From contig NZ_JAAAGB010000013.1 of assembly GCF_010586825.1 (NCBI RefSeq), forward strand, positions 27,224-91,223: 64,000 nt of DNA, read 5' to 3'. The position numbers and the translations under genes were made by a program. Positions 37,152 to 46,151 of the stretch are shown one piece after another (within the stretch, counting starts at the first letter, position 1; the number at the start of each line of letters is the position of its first letter). A model generated the notes under the pieces. It was not told the origin of the DNA, searched no databases, and saw nothing but the letters and a program-made list of their open reading frames with translations. This DNA comes from Draconibacterium mangrovi. GTDB taxonomy: Bacteria; Bacteroidota; Bacteroidia; Bacteroidales; Prolixibacteraceae.

Positions 37152-38165
37152 ATGGAAAACAATTTAAAAAGAAAACTGGGACATTCAGGGATTGAAGTAA
37201 GTGCCATGGGAATGGGCTGCTGGGCTATTGGAGGTCCAACAAATCTTCAATCTTTACCACTCGGCTGGGGAAAAGTAGATGACGCGGAATCGATACGGGC
37301 GTTGGAAAAAGGAATTGAAATGGGCATTAATTTCATCGACACAGCCGATGTTTATGGTGCCGGCCATTCCGAGAAACTAATTTCGAAGGTATTGAAAGGC
37401 CGTCGCGACAAGCTGGTTATCGCCACCAAATTTGGCATGGGTTACAATCCCAAAACAAGCGAAGCTATAATGGGGCTTAAAGTAACACCCGAATACACCC
37501 GAAAAGCATTAGAGAGCAGCCTTGCACGACTGAAAACTGATTACATTGATTTATACCAGCTGCACGTTGCCAATCTAAACCTGGAGGCTGCCGGACTAAT
37601 TCGCGACACGCTTGAAGACCTCGTACAGGAAGGAAAAATAAGGGGTTACGGCTGGAGTACCGACGATGAAGAACGTGCTGCCTTTTTTGCCGATGGAGAT
37701 AACTGCATCGCCGTTCAACACGAACTGAATGTTTTTGTTGGTAACAAAAAAATACTAAAACTGTGTAAAGACCGAAAACTTGCAAGCATTAACCGCGGAC
37801 CACTGGCAATGGGCGTTCTTACCGGAAAATACAACAACCAGTCAATCGTACCTGAGGATGACTGCCGCTCGATAGTACATCTGCTGGGAGACGAATATTA
37901 TATGTTCTTCGAAGATGGAAAACCAAAGGCTAGCTTGTTAAAAGAGTTGGAAGCTATTGGCGAGCTATTAAGAAGCGATGGCCGAACACTGGCGCAGGGA
38001 GCACTCGCATGGATATGGGGCAAAAGCAAACGAACAATTCCTATTCCGGGATTTAAAACCGTAAAACAGATAGAAGAAAATGCAGGGGCTTTAGAGTTTG
38101 GTCCACTCACAGAGAGCCAGATGGGAGAAATCAAAACAATTCTGAAAAAAGAACTGGTTCATTAG
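37152..38165 (+). CDS. Aldo/keto reductase
   Basis: The TIM-barrel AKR has NFIDTADVYGAGHSEKLI with catalytic Asp and Tyr, KLVIATKFG with the Lys, and DYIDLYQLHVAN with the His. The cofactor-binding C-terminal part reads RTIPIPGFKTVKQIEENAGAL. At 337 residues it is typical for the YajO/Tas-like branch using NADPH. The substrate is unknown. It is transcribed with the flavin reductase and ends at the hairpin at 38248. Confidence 0.92.
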   Translation: MENNLKRKLGHSGIEVSAMGMGCWAIGGPTNLQSLPLGWGKVDDAESIRALEKGIEMGINFIDTADVYGAGHSEKLISKVLKGRRDKLVIATKFGMGYNPKTSEAIMGLKVTPEYTRKALESSLARLKTDYIDLYQLHVANLNLEAAGLIRDTLEDLVQEGKIRGYGWSTDDEERAAFFADGDNCIAVQHELNVFVGNKKILKLCKDRKLASINRGPLAMGVLTGKYNNQSIVPEDDCRSIVHLLGDEYYMFFEDGKPKASLLKELEAIGELLRSDGRTLAQGALAWIWGKSKRTIPIPGFKTVKQIEENAGALEFGPLTESQMGEIKTILKKELVH

Positions 38166-38247
38166 ATTCGTACCGAAGGATATAGAGAAGATCGTTCATT
38201 AGAAAAGGCTCTAATCACTGTCATAGGTAATTAAAAATAAGAGCAAA

Positions 38248-38276
38248 AAAAGGCTTCGAATAAATCGAAGCCTTTT
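38248..38276. terminator. Bidirectional terminator between aldo/keto reductase and porin genes
   Basis: Perfect arms AAAAGGCTTCGA (38248-38259) and TCGAAGCCTTTT (38265-38276) enclose a 5-base loop, with A- and T-rich flanks. It serves two convergent genes. Confidence 0.85.
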
Positions 38277-38285
38277 GTATTGTTG

Positions 38286-38870
38286 TTACAAAATTTTAAA
38301 ACCAAGTGTTAATATAAACGATGTTGATTTTCCGTTAACAAAATCCGGGTCATCGTACACTTTACCGGAATGCTCCATGCGGGCATCAAGCGTAAAGAAC
38401 AAAACATCAACACCCAAACCATATTGTACCCCAAATAAATTATCTTCAAAAAACTCATCGCTCAAATATGGATCCAACTCACTCGGATAATCGGCATCGG
38501 TAACAAAACTGAATACCGGACCGGCCATAACCCGAAGATCGAGTACGGGAGTTTTTACCAGTTTATATCCCAAAAGAACAGGCACATCAATGTTTTTATA
38601 ATCGAAACCGCCGGAGAAGGCGTTGAACGATAAATCCCCACCTTTTTTACTAAAATAAACTTCGGGCTGAACATAGAGCCGGTCAAAGCCTACCCGACCA
38701 AATGCCCCCCAATGCATTTTGGTGATGGCATCCGAACTAAGATCGGAACTTCCGTCAAGACTCATGTTTGAGTAATGCACTCCGGCTTTTACCCCCAAAT
38801 CGAAAACAGGTTGCGCAAAACCAATCGATGCGATTAAAACAAACAGAGAAGCAAAAAGAAATTGTTTCAT
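38286..38870 (-). CDS. Outer-membrane beta-barrel protein (PorT/OMP_b-brl_2 type)
   Basis: A signal peptide (MKQFLFASLFVLIASIGFAQ) precedes an eight-stranded-type barrel with alternating strands: FDLGVKAGVHYSNM at the start, VQPEVYFSKKGGDLSF in the middle, and a terminal strand SFILTLGFKIL. This is typical of the small porin-like proteins of Bacteroidota. It should reside in the outer membrane. Function and ligand are unknown. Confidence 0.88.
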   Translation of the reverse strand: MKQFLFASLFVLIASIGFAQPVFDLGVKAGVHYSNMSLDGSSDLSSDAITKMHWGAFGRVGFDRLYVQPEVYFSKKGGDLSFNAFSGGFDYKNIDVPVLLGYKLVKTPVLDLRVMAGPVFSFVTDADYPSELDPYLSDEFFEDNLFGVQYGLGVDVLFFTLDARMEHSGKVYDDPDFVNGKSTSFILTLGFKIL

Positions 38871-39007
38871 AACTATTAGTTTTGAATTTTGTTTATAACG
38901 CTAAATTTCTGTTTCAAGTATACGGAGTTTTTATAAATATCTCGGAATCTTTTCCCCGGAAATTCAGGCATGAAAATTGTAAAAATCATTTTAATAACAA
39001 ATTAGCC

Positions 39008-39523
39008 ATGAAAAAACACCTGCCATATCTGCTGACTATAAGCATCCTTCTACTTTTTCAAAGCTGTTCGAGCCCCAAATATATTTACGACAAATCGAGC
39101 TACGAGCGACAAAAAGCACTGCAAAGCAGCCGGGGTGGAAATATTTTTGCTGAAGTAATGGTTGGGTTAGGATCTGCTTTTGTTGGTGCAATGTTGGAGT
39201 GCGAAGTCGACTATGTACCTTCTGAACAGCAATTTAAAAAGATCAACCTGATAAACCCAACAAACGACACTATCTATGTGAACATGCTAACAGACTTGGT
39301 TTGGGATGACAAAAACTACTGCGATTTTATGGATATTCGAATTCCTCCAAAACTAAACTGCAAAGTAATGGTGCCCATGCACGCCGCCTACAATTTATAT
39401 TTCAGCAATACCCCGCAAAGCGATGATGACGAAGTGATTGAAATTTACACCACCGATGTAAAACGCTTCAGCCTTTACCCCGGAATGACACTGGAAGCCA
39501 ATACTCCGTCTGAAGAAAAATAA
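39008..39523 (+). CDS. Lipoprotein of unknown function
   Basis: The ATG at 39008 gives a lipoprotein signal with Cys in FQSCSS (about residue 20). An upstream start at 38882 would place 42 residues before this signal and is not credible. The mature part contains GGNIFAEVMVGLGSAFVGAML, then a beta-rich region with NLINPTNDTIYVNMLTDLVWD that resembles a small immunoglobulin-like fold. I do not recognise the family. It stands alone, 253 bases before the lipid operon, and whether it belongs to that operon is unknown. Confidence 0.72.
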   Translation: MKKHLPYLLTISILLLFQSCSSPKYIYDKSSYERQKALQSSRGGNIFAEVMVGLGSAFVGAMLECEVDYVPSEQQFKKINLINPTNDTIYVNMLTDLVWDDKNYCDFMDIRIPPKLNCKVMVPMHAAYNLYFSNTPQSDDDEVIEIYTTDVKRFSLYPGMTLEANTPSEEK

Positions 39524-39718
39524 ACTCGGCAAAATATTCCAAAATACTTTTGCTTAATTGTCCTGGTTTCGACAAGCGTTAATCAACTTTTTTAGCAATT
39601 TTTGCCAGTTCCTTTCCCCTGTGTCAGGTTTGCAGTAAAAAATAATAATCGAGATTCCGATTTTGCAGATTCTTATATATAAACCAATACTGCACAAATA
39701 AAAGCCGGCTTTTAACTG

Positions 39719-39750
39719 TTGTTTTTCATACTCGTTGTATCGTAACTTTG
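39719..39750 (+). promoter_or_regulatory. Bacteroidota promoter of the 39.8-46.2 kb operon
   Basis: A TTG -33 box (39719-39721) lies 21 bases before TAACTTTG (39743-39750), an exact TAnnTTTG. Transcription would begin near 39757, about 20 bases before the ATG at 39777. A spurious TTG-started ORF from 39735 overlaps this promoter and was not used. Confidence 0.65.
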
Positions 39751-39776
39751 TTTATGAAAACCAAAAATGCGGCCCG

Positions 39777-40775
39777 ATGAATCTGGAAGAAAATATAATT
39801 TCACTCATCTCGGAACAACTGCCTCGCAGCAAAAAACAGCTTAACGAACTTTTTGAATCCGATGCTGAGATCCTAAAAAAGAGAAATGGTTTTTTGCTTT
39901 TTTCGGTCGACGATTTTTCAAAAGAAGATCACTTTCGCACCACTGATCCCCATCAGCTTGGCAAAAACCTGGCGGTGGCAACCTTAAGCGATATTTACGC
40001 TTCGGGAGGCACTCCTCAGTATTTTAGTCATTCAATTGCGTTAAATCCGCATAAATGGGATAATTCATACCTGATTGAGTTGTCGCGTGGTGTAGCAGAA
40101 ATTCTCGTGGAAACTGGAGCAGCATTTATCGGTGGCGACCTCGGAACCTCGAATGAATGGCATTACACCGGAATTGCAATCGGGCATTCGGATAAACCGT
40201 TGATGCGAAAAAAAGCTGCAACCGGCGAGCTTATTTACATGACAGGAAATTGTGGATCCGGCAACCTGGAAGCCGCCTTACAGCTATTTAATATCGACAG
40301 TGAGATTACCACCCAATTCGAACTCCGTCATAAAGAGGCTCGGTTAATACAGGAGTTTGCCACAACCTGTATCGACTCAAGCGATGGAATTGTAAATGCA
40401 CTGCGTACCATTTCCTCGCTGAATAACACCGGTTTTTTGATCGACCGCTTAAATCCCGATCCGGTTGCAAGTGCTTTTATGGCTAAACTAAAACTTCCCG
40501 AAGAATTGTTGTTTTTGGGTGAATGTGGAGAATATGAGCTTGTATTTACCATTAAACCAGATGATGAGAAAAACTTTTTAGCAGAAGCGGAAAGCAGAGA
40601 ACAGTATTTCACAAAAATAGGGACAATACAGAAAGAAAAGAAAATGCTTGTGTCGGGATCAAAACTTTTCGATTTGAGCGATTTTAATATTGGAGGGCGG
40701 GATTTTTCCGATCCTCAGGAATACATTTATGGATTAACAAAATACCTAAAAAGTCATGAAAACGAAATCTCATAA
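39777..40775 (+). CDS. ThiL/PurM-fold kinase-like protein, first gene of lipid operon
   Basis: The sequence has thiamine-monophosphate-kinase hallmarks: LLFSVDDFSKEDHF, ATLSDIYASGGTP, GGDLGTS, CIDSSDGIVNAL and GECGEYELVFT. ThiL enzymes phosphorylate TMP with ATP. No thi gene lies nearby, and the operon context points to another phosphate-containing intermediate, so a repurposed kinase is possible. The ATG at 39777 follows the promoter directly. The stop overlaps the next gene by 20 bases, strong evidence of coupling with the alpha-oxoamine synthase. Confidence 0.82.
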   Translation: MNLEENIISLISEQLPRSKKQLNELFESDAEILKKRNGFLLFSVDDFSKEDHFRTTDPHQLGKNLAVATLSDIYASGGTPQYFSHSIALNPHKWDNSYLIELSRGVAEILVETGAAFIGGDLGTSNEWHYTGIAIGHSDKPLMRKKAATGELIYMTGNCGSGNLEAALQLFNIDSEITTQFELRHKEARLIQEFATTCIDSSDGIVNALRTISSLNNTGFLIDRLNPDPVASAFMAKLKLPEELLFLGECGEYELVFTIKPDDEKNFLAEAESREQYFTKIGTIQKEKKMLVSGSKLFDLSDFNIGGRDFSDPQEYIYGLTKYLKSHENEIS

Positions 40776-42048
40776 TGAGGAAGAAAAACGTGGCAACGGG
40801 TACAGTATTGATTTCTCCAGTACCTGGAAAAATGGCCGCAAATTACCGCTGGATGAACGGATTAATTTGTTCCATGTTTCCTTGCAAAACCAGGAAAAAG
40901 AGGACAAACATTTATACATGAGAGTAATCGATTCGGCAACCGACCGCACAGTAATAGCCGTTGATGAAGATGAGAACAAGAAGGAAATGTTAATGTTCGG
41001 TTCAAATAATTACCTGGGGCTGGCCAACCACCCGCACATTAAAGAAACAGTAAAAAAAGCCATAAAACAGTACGGAGTGGGTATTGCCGGACCGCCACTG
41101 CTTAACGGTTATTCATCGCTGATGAAAGAACTGGAAAACAGGCTGAGCCAATTAAAAGGAACTGAAGACACCATGATATTTACTAGCGGTTACAACGCAA
41201 ACCTGGGCTTACTTTATGGCTTATGTACGCCGCACGATCTAATTATTGCCGACGAATACAACCACGCTTCATTTTTCGACGGAGTAAAACTGGTAAGAGG
41301 AAAATGTATCACTTTCGAGCACAACAACATCGACCAATTGGAAGATTTATTACATACACATAAAACCGACGGAGACCTTTTTGTGGCAGTTGAAGGAGTT
41401 TACTCAATGGATGGCGACATCGCTCCGTTGGATAAAATTATTCCAATGGCACAACGATATAATGCACACACTATTATTGACGATGCACATGGCACGGGTG
41501 TTTTAGGATTTAACGGCGAGGGCATTATGGAAGAACTTCGAATAAAATGGACCAACGAAATAATTATGGGAACCTTTAGCAAAGCCTTTGCGGTAAATGG
41601 CGGATTTATCTCCGGCTCGCGTGAAGTGATCGAATATCTGCGATTTATGGCTCGTACTTACATGTTTTCAGCCTCGTTGCCGCCGGTAACGATTGCGGCA
41701 GTTCTGGCAGGTATCGATGTTATTGAAAATGAACCCTGGCGACGGGTGCAACTAAAAAAGAATGTGTCGTTTTTAACGCGCAAGCTCAAACGTTTTGGAA
41801 TAACAACTCCTCCTCAGGCAGGAATTATTTCGCTAAATGTTCCTCAAGGTGCCAACATTAGAAAAATGGCCAACGATTTTAATCGCGAAGGGATCTTTTT
41901 AAATGCCATTGAGTTTCCGGCTGTGCCTGCTGACAAACAACGATTTCGTATATCAATAAGTGCCAACCACACCAACGATGATCTAAAAAAACTGGTTGAC
42001 ACGGTTGATTTGGTTTGGTATAAAAACAATATAGTTTGTAATGATTAA
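40756..42048 (+). CDS. Divergent alpha-oxoamine synthase (AONS/serine palmitoyltransferase family)
   Basis: This fold-type I PLP enzyme should join an acyl-CoA or acyl-ACP to an amino acid with CO2 loss, giving an alpha-amino ketone. Family motifs present are FGSNNYLGLANHP, DEYNHASFFDG, VEGVYSMDGD, the PLP-phenolate/His region IDDAHGTGVLG (Asp242, His245) and the PLP lysine in GTFSKAFAVNGG (Lys276). An N-terminal extension of about 75 residues precedes the core. Serine palmitoyltransferases of the phylum have GSRFLNGT followed by a His, whereas this has GPPLLNGYSSLMKEL: the Arg and His are missing. The substrate pair therefore probably differs from Ser plus palmitoyl-CoA. Overlap and close spacing tie it to the other operon genes. 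Confidence 0.9.
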   Translation: MKTKSHNEEEKRGNGYSIDFSSTWKNGRKLPLDERINLFHVSLQNQEKEDKHLYMRVIDSATDRTVIAVDEDENKKEMLMFGSNNYLGLANHPHIKETVKKAIKQYGVGIAGPPLLNGYSSLMKELENRLSQLKGTEDTMIFTSGYNANLGLLYGLCTPHDLIIADEYNHASFFDGVKLVRGKCITFEHNNIDQLEDLLHTHKTDGDLFVAVEGVYSMDGDIAPLDKIIPMAQRYNAHTIIDDAHGTGVLGFNGEGIMEELRIKWTNEIIMGTFSKAFAVNGGFISGSREVIEYLRFMARTYMFSASLPPVTIAAVLAGIDVIENEPWRRVQLKKNVSFLTRKLKRFGITTPPQAGIISLNVPQGANIRKMANDFNREGIFLNAIEFPAVPADKQRFRISISANHTNDDLKKLVDTVDLVWYKNNIVCND

Positions 42049-42051
42049 AAC

Positions 42052-42984
42052 ATGAAAACTGCAGTATTGATAAATGGTTTTGCCAACAATGGATCGGCAG
42101 AGAAAAAATGGGATCACATTGAGGATGAGGTGAAAGACATTATGCCTTTTGGAACTTTGTACATTCATTTCTCGGAAACCGATAATCACGTCAGCCTGAT
42201 GGAAACTCTGGTAAACGAATACCAGGTTAAGAACTTCATTTCAGCCGGTGGAGATGGAAGTATCAACAACCTCATCAATACCCTTGCTCAGGTTACAAAT
42301 TATGAATTAACGCCATTTAGTATTGGAGCCATTGGCCTGGGATCGAGCAACGATTTTCTTAAACCGGCAAAACACAAAATAAGAGGAATTCCGGTGAAGA
42401 TCGATTTCGAGAATAAAAAGCAGGCTGATTTGGGAATCGTTGAATACCAGGATAGTGACACGACCCAAAAACAGCTTTTTATTGTTAATGCCAGCCTCGG
42501 TTTTACAGCTCAGGGGAATCAACTTTTTAACGATAACAGCAACAAAATCATTCACTTTCTTAAACCGCGTTCAACCAACCTTTGTATTTTATGGACAATC
42601 GCACAAACGCTGTTGAATTACAAAAATATCGATTTGGAAATTACTTATGATGGAAATCAAATTACAACAAGCGTCACCAATCTTTCTATTGCAAAGAATC
42701 CCAATGTTTCAGGTAGTTTCTGTTTCGATGTTGATCCCGGTACCGACAGTGGCTGTTTAGGATTTTACCTGGCCGAGAGCTTTAAAAGACAACAAATTCC
42801 TAAGCTGCTTTACGCATTATATCGAAAACGATTCTCAAAAACCAAGAACTGTAAAACAGCGCTTGTGCAGTCTGTTGAAATAAATTCGGCAAAGCCTGTT
42901 CTTCTCGAAACCGATGGCGAAATTATTGAAGCTAGTCGATTTCGTTTTTCTGTGTTGCCCAATGCTTTATTTGTTGCTGATTAA
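42052..42984 (+). CDS. Diacylglycerol-kinase-type lipid kinase
   Basis: The catalytic domain shows ISAGGDGSINNLIN (the GGDG ATP-binding motif), IGLGSSNDFLKP and a C-terminal half with NLSIAKNPNVSG and LETDGEII, as in DAG and sphingosine kinases of the YegS/DgkB type. It should phosphorylate a lipid alcohol with ATP. The start is 3 bases after the alpha-oxoamine synthase stop, so a sphingoid-like or amino-alcohol product of that pathway is a plausible substrate. Confidence 0.88.
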   Translation: MKTAVLINGFANNGSAEKKWDHIEDEVKDIMPFGTLYIHFSETDNHVSLMETLVNEYQVKNFISAGGDGSINNLINTLAQVTNYELTPFSIGAIGLGSSNDFLKPAKHKIRGIPVKIDFENKKQADLGIVEYQDSDTTQKQLFIVNASLGFTAQGNQLFNDNSNKIIHFLKPRSTNLCILWTIAQTLLNYKNIDLEITYDGNQITTSVTNLSIAKNPNVSGSFCFDVDPGTDSGCLGFYLAESFKRQQIPKLLYALYRKRFSKTKNCKTALVQSVEINSAKPVLLETDGEIIEASRFRFSVLPNALFVAD

Positions 42985-42994
42985 AACTACTACA

Positions 42995-43969
42995 ATGAAA
43001 AGTGAAAATAATTTTGCACCGGTTTTTTCCCTCCGTTTCCTGAGAGCACTTATTATCCACATGCGGCCTTACCTGCTGTTTGTTTCAGGGGCAGCAGGGT
43101 TGGCCGGGCTCGCATTGGGCTGGCAGGAAAACAGCTCAATACCCAAGTTTTTGATTTTGTTTTTACCTTTCTTTTTGGGCTACGGTTTTGGGCAGGCTTT
43201 AACCGATTGTTTTCAAACCGACACCGATGCTATTTCGGCTTCGTATCGGCCACTGGTAAAAAAAGAGGTATCGCCAAAAGCGCTTGGGGGAGTCAGCCTG
43301 GCCGGCCTCGTTTTGATCGGAATTCCATTGATTTTATACAATCTCAACAACCTTATTTTTTGTTCGTTGGCAATAATAGGACTGGCCACTTACACCTATT
43401 TTAAAAAGAATTTCTGGGTAGCCGGACCATTTTATAATGGCTGGATAGTAATGATCTTACCGATAACGGCGTTTTTAGCAATTACAGGGAAAGGTCTTGT
43501 CTCACTCAATAACAGTACGCTCATCTGGTTGTGTGTAATAACGCTTTTTACTTATGCCAATTTTGTATTGATCGGATATTTAAAAGATATCTCTGCTGAT
43601 CGCGAAACCGGCTACAACACTTTTGCAGTAAAATTTGGCTGGGAACACTCGGTTGTTCTTGGCGATATTTTTGTAATTATTGTCGCCATTGCATCATTGT
43701 TCCTTGTCAATCCTGAAAACACAATAGCACTGGCACTGTTTATAATAGCCACATTGGTAGCTGTATCCGGTCAACTGAAAGCGCATTTCACCTCCATTAA
43801 AATTGAAGAAAATGCCACCTACCCCATCGTTTCAACTGTTAGGGCATTCATCCTCTGGCATCTGGCAATTACGGTTACTTTTCAACCCGACTGGTACTTG
43901 TTTGCTTTGTGCTACTACTTTGTTTTCGAACTGGTTTTGTTGTTCCGACCTGAAAAAGGGCAAATCTGA
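42995..43969 (+). CDS. UbiA-family prenyltransferase-like membrane protein
   Basis: The protein has about eight or nine hydrophobic helices. The first Asp-rich site is DCFQTDTDAISASYRPL and the second is YLKDISADRETGYNTFAVKFG; both match the NDxxDxxxD and DxxxD metal/pyrophosphate-binding sites of UbiA enzymes. These transfer an isoprenoid (or related) chain to an aromatic or glycerol-phosphate acceptor. Which donor is used is unknown. The start at 42995 (MKSENNFAP) leaves 10 bases after the kinase stop; an upstream GTG/ATG reading from 42914 is not needed. Confidence 0.85.
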   Translation: MKSENNFAPVFSLRFLRALIIHMRPYLLFVSGAAGLAGLALGWQENSSIPKFLILFLPFFLGYGFGQALTDCFQTDTDAISASYRPLVKKEVSPKALGGVSLAGLVLIGIPLILYNLNNLIFCSLAIIGLATYTYFKKNFWVAGPFYNGWIVMILPITAFLAITGKGLVSLNNSTLIWLCVITLFTYANFVLIGYLKDISADRETGYNTFAVKFGWEHSVVLGDIFVIIVAIASLFLVNPENTIALALFIIATLVAVSGQLKAHFTSIKIEENATYPIVSTVRAFILWHLAITVTFQPDWYLFALCYYFVFELVLLFRPEKGQI

Positions 43970-43975
43970 CCGATC

Positions 43976-44779
43976 ATGTTTGAACTAAAAAATAAACGAA
44001 TAATAATTACCGGAGCTTCATCCGGAATCGGGAAACAACTTTGTTTTGAATTGGCAATATACAATCCCCGACTGATTCTCATGGCCCGCAATCTTGAGGC
44101 TTTGGAACAAGTCAGAAACGAAGTGGTTTCGGCAAATCCACAGCTCTCTGAGCCAATTATTATAAGCTGTGATATTTCGAGCGAAAAGGCTGTTAAAAAC
44201 GCAATAAAGCAACTATCTCCCGAAAAGCAACCAGTTGACATTCTGATTAATAACGCCGGAATCGGTGTTTACGGTCCGATAAAAAATACCGTTCCGCAGG
44301 ACTTCAAACAACTTCTGGATATAAATTTTATGGGTGCCGTTAACTTAACTTACCATACCCTTCCCCATTTTCCTGAAAATAGTCCGGGAATGATCGTATT
44401 TGTATCGTCAATCGCCGCACTTTATGGTATGCCCTGTTATGCAGCCTACTCGGCGAGTAAAGCGGCACTAAGATCGTTCAGCCAGACCTTACGAGCAGAG
44501 TTGGGCCATACCAAAATTTCGGTTTTGCATGTTGCTCCCGATTACACCCAAACCCGCTTTTTCAGAAACGAAAAATTCTTGCCGGGTGTCCGTCTACAGC
44601 GCGATAAAATGGCAACAGCTGAAAATGTTGCCCGTCAGATTGTACAACAAATGAGAAGAAATAAAGCAGATGTTGCACTTTCTCTACGTGGTAAATTAAT
44701 TGAGAAAGTGGCCGCACTTTCAACGGGATTTGTCAGAGCTTATTTTCGAAGAAGAGCCCGTAAATTATTAATAATCTGA
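43976..44779 (+). CDS. Short-chain dehydrogenase/reductase of the lipid operon
   Basis: The Rossmann motif IITGASSGIGKQL binds NAD(P)H. NNAGIGVYG, VSSIAALYG (Ser) and YAAYSASKAALRSF (Tyr and Lys) complete the SDR active site. The C-terminal segment, RGKLIEKVAALSTGFVRAYFRRRARKLL, is basic and hydrophobic, suggesting membrane association. Such reductases reduce 3-ketosphinganine or 3-ketoacyl groups, which would fit the alpha-oxoamine synthase product. It starts 6 bases after the UbiA gene. Confidence 0.9.
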   Translation: MFELKNKRIIITGASSGIGKQLCFELAIYNPRLILMARNLEALEQVRNEVVSANPQLSEPIIISCDISSEKAVKNAIKQLSPEKQPVDILINNAGIGVYGPIKNTVPQDFKQLLDINFMGAVNLTYHTLPHFPENSPGMIVFVSSIAALYGMPCYAAYSASKAALRSFSQTLRAELGHTKISVLHVAPDYTQTRFFRNEKFLPGVRLQRDKMATAENVARQIVQQMRRNKADVALSLRGKLIEKVAALSTGFVRAYFRRRARKLLII

Positions 44780-44783
44780 AGTC

Positions 44784-46151
44784 ATGAAAAAACCAAAACT
44801 GCTTATAATCATATTGTTTCAGAACCTGGGAGACGAACGAACCTATTATGCAAAATCGCCGGCACCACCTGTGTCCGGAGCCTTGCTTGCAGCATTAACA
44901 CCATCGATAGTTGAGATAGAATTGTTGCACGAAATGATCCGCCCTATCAACTATGAAACTGATGCCAATTATATAGCACTTAGTTTTATGGATTTTTGCG
45001 CCGCTCATGCGAAAGAAGTTGCCAAAAGGTTCAGAGAAAAAGGGAAGAAAGTAATTGCTGGAGGACGTTATGCCTCCACTTTCCCGGAAGAGATTGAAGA
45101 CTACATGGATGCCACCGTTGTTGGTGAAGCCGAAAAAATATGGCCCTCCGTTGTTCACGACCTGGTAAATAACAGACTAAAAAAAACATATTATGCTCCG
45201 CTTGCACCTCCGCTTGATAATATCCCTCCGCCACGCTACGATTTGGTTGAGAAGGATTTTACAGTGCCGGTGGTAACCGAAGCAACTCGCGGATGTATTT
45301 ACAAATGCAGCTATTGCCAGTTGAATATTAATCCTGCACCGCACCGCAAACGTCCAATTGCTGATGTGGTGAATGACTTAAGTGCAACCCGGAAACTACC
45401 ACTTCTGAAAAGAAAGATAGCGATGCTGCAAGACAATAACCTGGGTGGTGATTTAACTTATGCCAAAAATCTTTTGCGCGAAATTGCAAAGCTGAAATTA
45501 TGGTCGTTGGGTGTACAATTTAGTTTTGATTGCCTGCACGATGATGAATTTATCGACTTGCTGGAACAGGCGCATTGTGGCTTGGCATTTATTGGGCTGG
45601 AATCGTTAAATGAACCCAGCCTGGCCTTTGTACATAAAAAGCAAAACAAAACCACCGAGTATAAAGAACTTTTCATGAAACTGAAAAAACGGGGCATTTT
45701 AACCTTTACCGGAATGATGATCGCGCTGGATGAGGACACTGAAGAATATTACGACAGACTTCCGAACAAACTCGAAGAAATTGATCCGAGCACGATTTTG
45801 TTATCCATATCTATTCCGATACCGGGAACACCATTCCACAAACTGGTAAAGGAAGAAGGCCGGATTATCGATGAGAACCTGGCGCATTACGAAGGCGATC
45901 ATCTGGTATTTCAACCAAAGAATGTTACGAAAGAACAGGTTTTCAGCGCCTACAAAAATATCAACAGAGAATTTTATTCGTGGCGCAATATAATCAGGCG
46001 CTGGTGGCGTTTTATAAGCATTGCTCATTTTAAAGGCAGCATTTTCAAACGCTTGTTCAGAGGAGTATTCCTGTCGGCAATGATGATGAAAATTTCAATT
46101 TTTCAGCGGCATCATGCCCGGATGAAAGTTTATGAAATGCAAAGCAGCTAG
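44784..46151 (+). CDS. Radical SAM enzyme with N-terminal cobalamin-binding-like domain
   Basis: The iron-sulfur motif CIYKCSYC (Cys171, Cys175, Cys178) defines a radical SAM enzyme. Residues 1-150 form a Rossmann-like segment of the B12-binding type, as in HpnJ, HpnR or BchE, although no DxHxxG motif is visible. The C-terminal 100 residues contain a strongly basic, partly hydrophobic region (WRNIIRRWWRFISIAHFKG) that may sit on a membrane. It should carry out a radical methylation, cyclisation or oxidation of a lipid-like substrate. It starts 4 bases after the SDR and ends 4 bases into the convergent HTH gene. Confidence 0.88.
   Translation: MKKPKLLIIILFQNLGDERTYYAKSPAPPVSGALLAALTPSIVEIELLHEMIRPINYETDANYIALSFMDFCAAHAKEVAKRFREKGKKVIAGGRYASTFPEEIEDYMDATVVGEAEKIWPSVVHDLVNNRLKKTYYAPLAPPLDNIPPPRYDLVEKDFTVPVVTEATRGCIYKCSYCQLNINPAPHRKRPIADVVNDLSATRKLPLLKRKIAMLQDNNLGGDLTYAKNLLREIAKLKLWSLGVQFSFDCLHDDEFIDLLEQAHCGLAFIGLESLNEPSLAFVHKKQNKTTEYKELFMKLKKRGILTFTGMMIALDEDTEEYYDRLPNKLEEIDPSTILLSISIPIPGTPFHKLVKEEGRIIDENLAHYEGDHLVFQPKNVTKEQVFSAYKNINREFYSWRNIIRRWWRFISIAHFKGSIFKRLFRGVFLSAMMMKISIFQRHHARMKVYEMQSS

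Noticed and set aside
39524..39776. Riboswitch (cobalamin or TPP) upstream of the lipid operon
   Set aside because: No B12-box or thi-box like sequence was found in the short leader, and the promoter sits only about 20 bases from the start codon.
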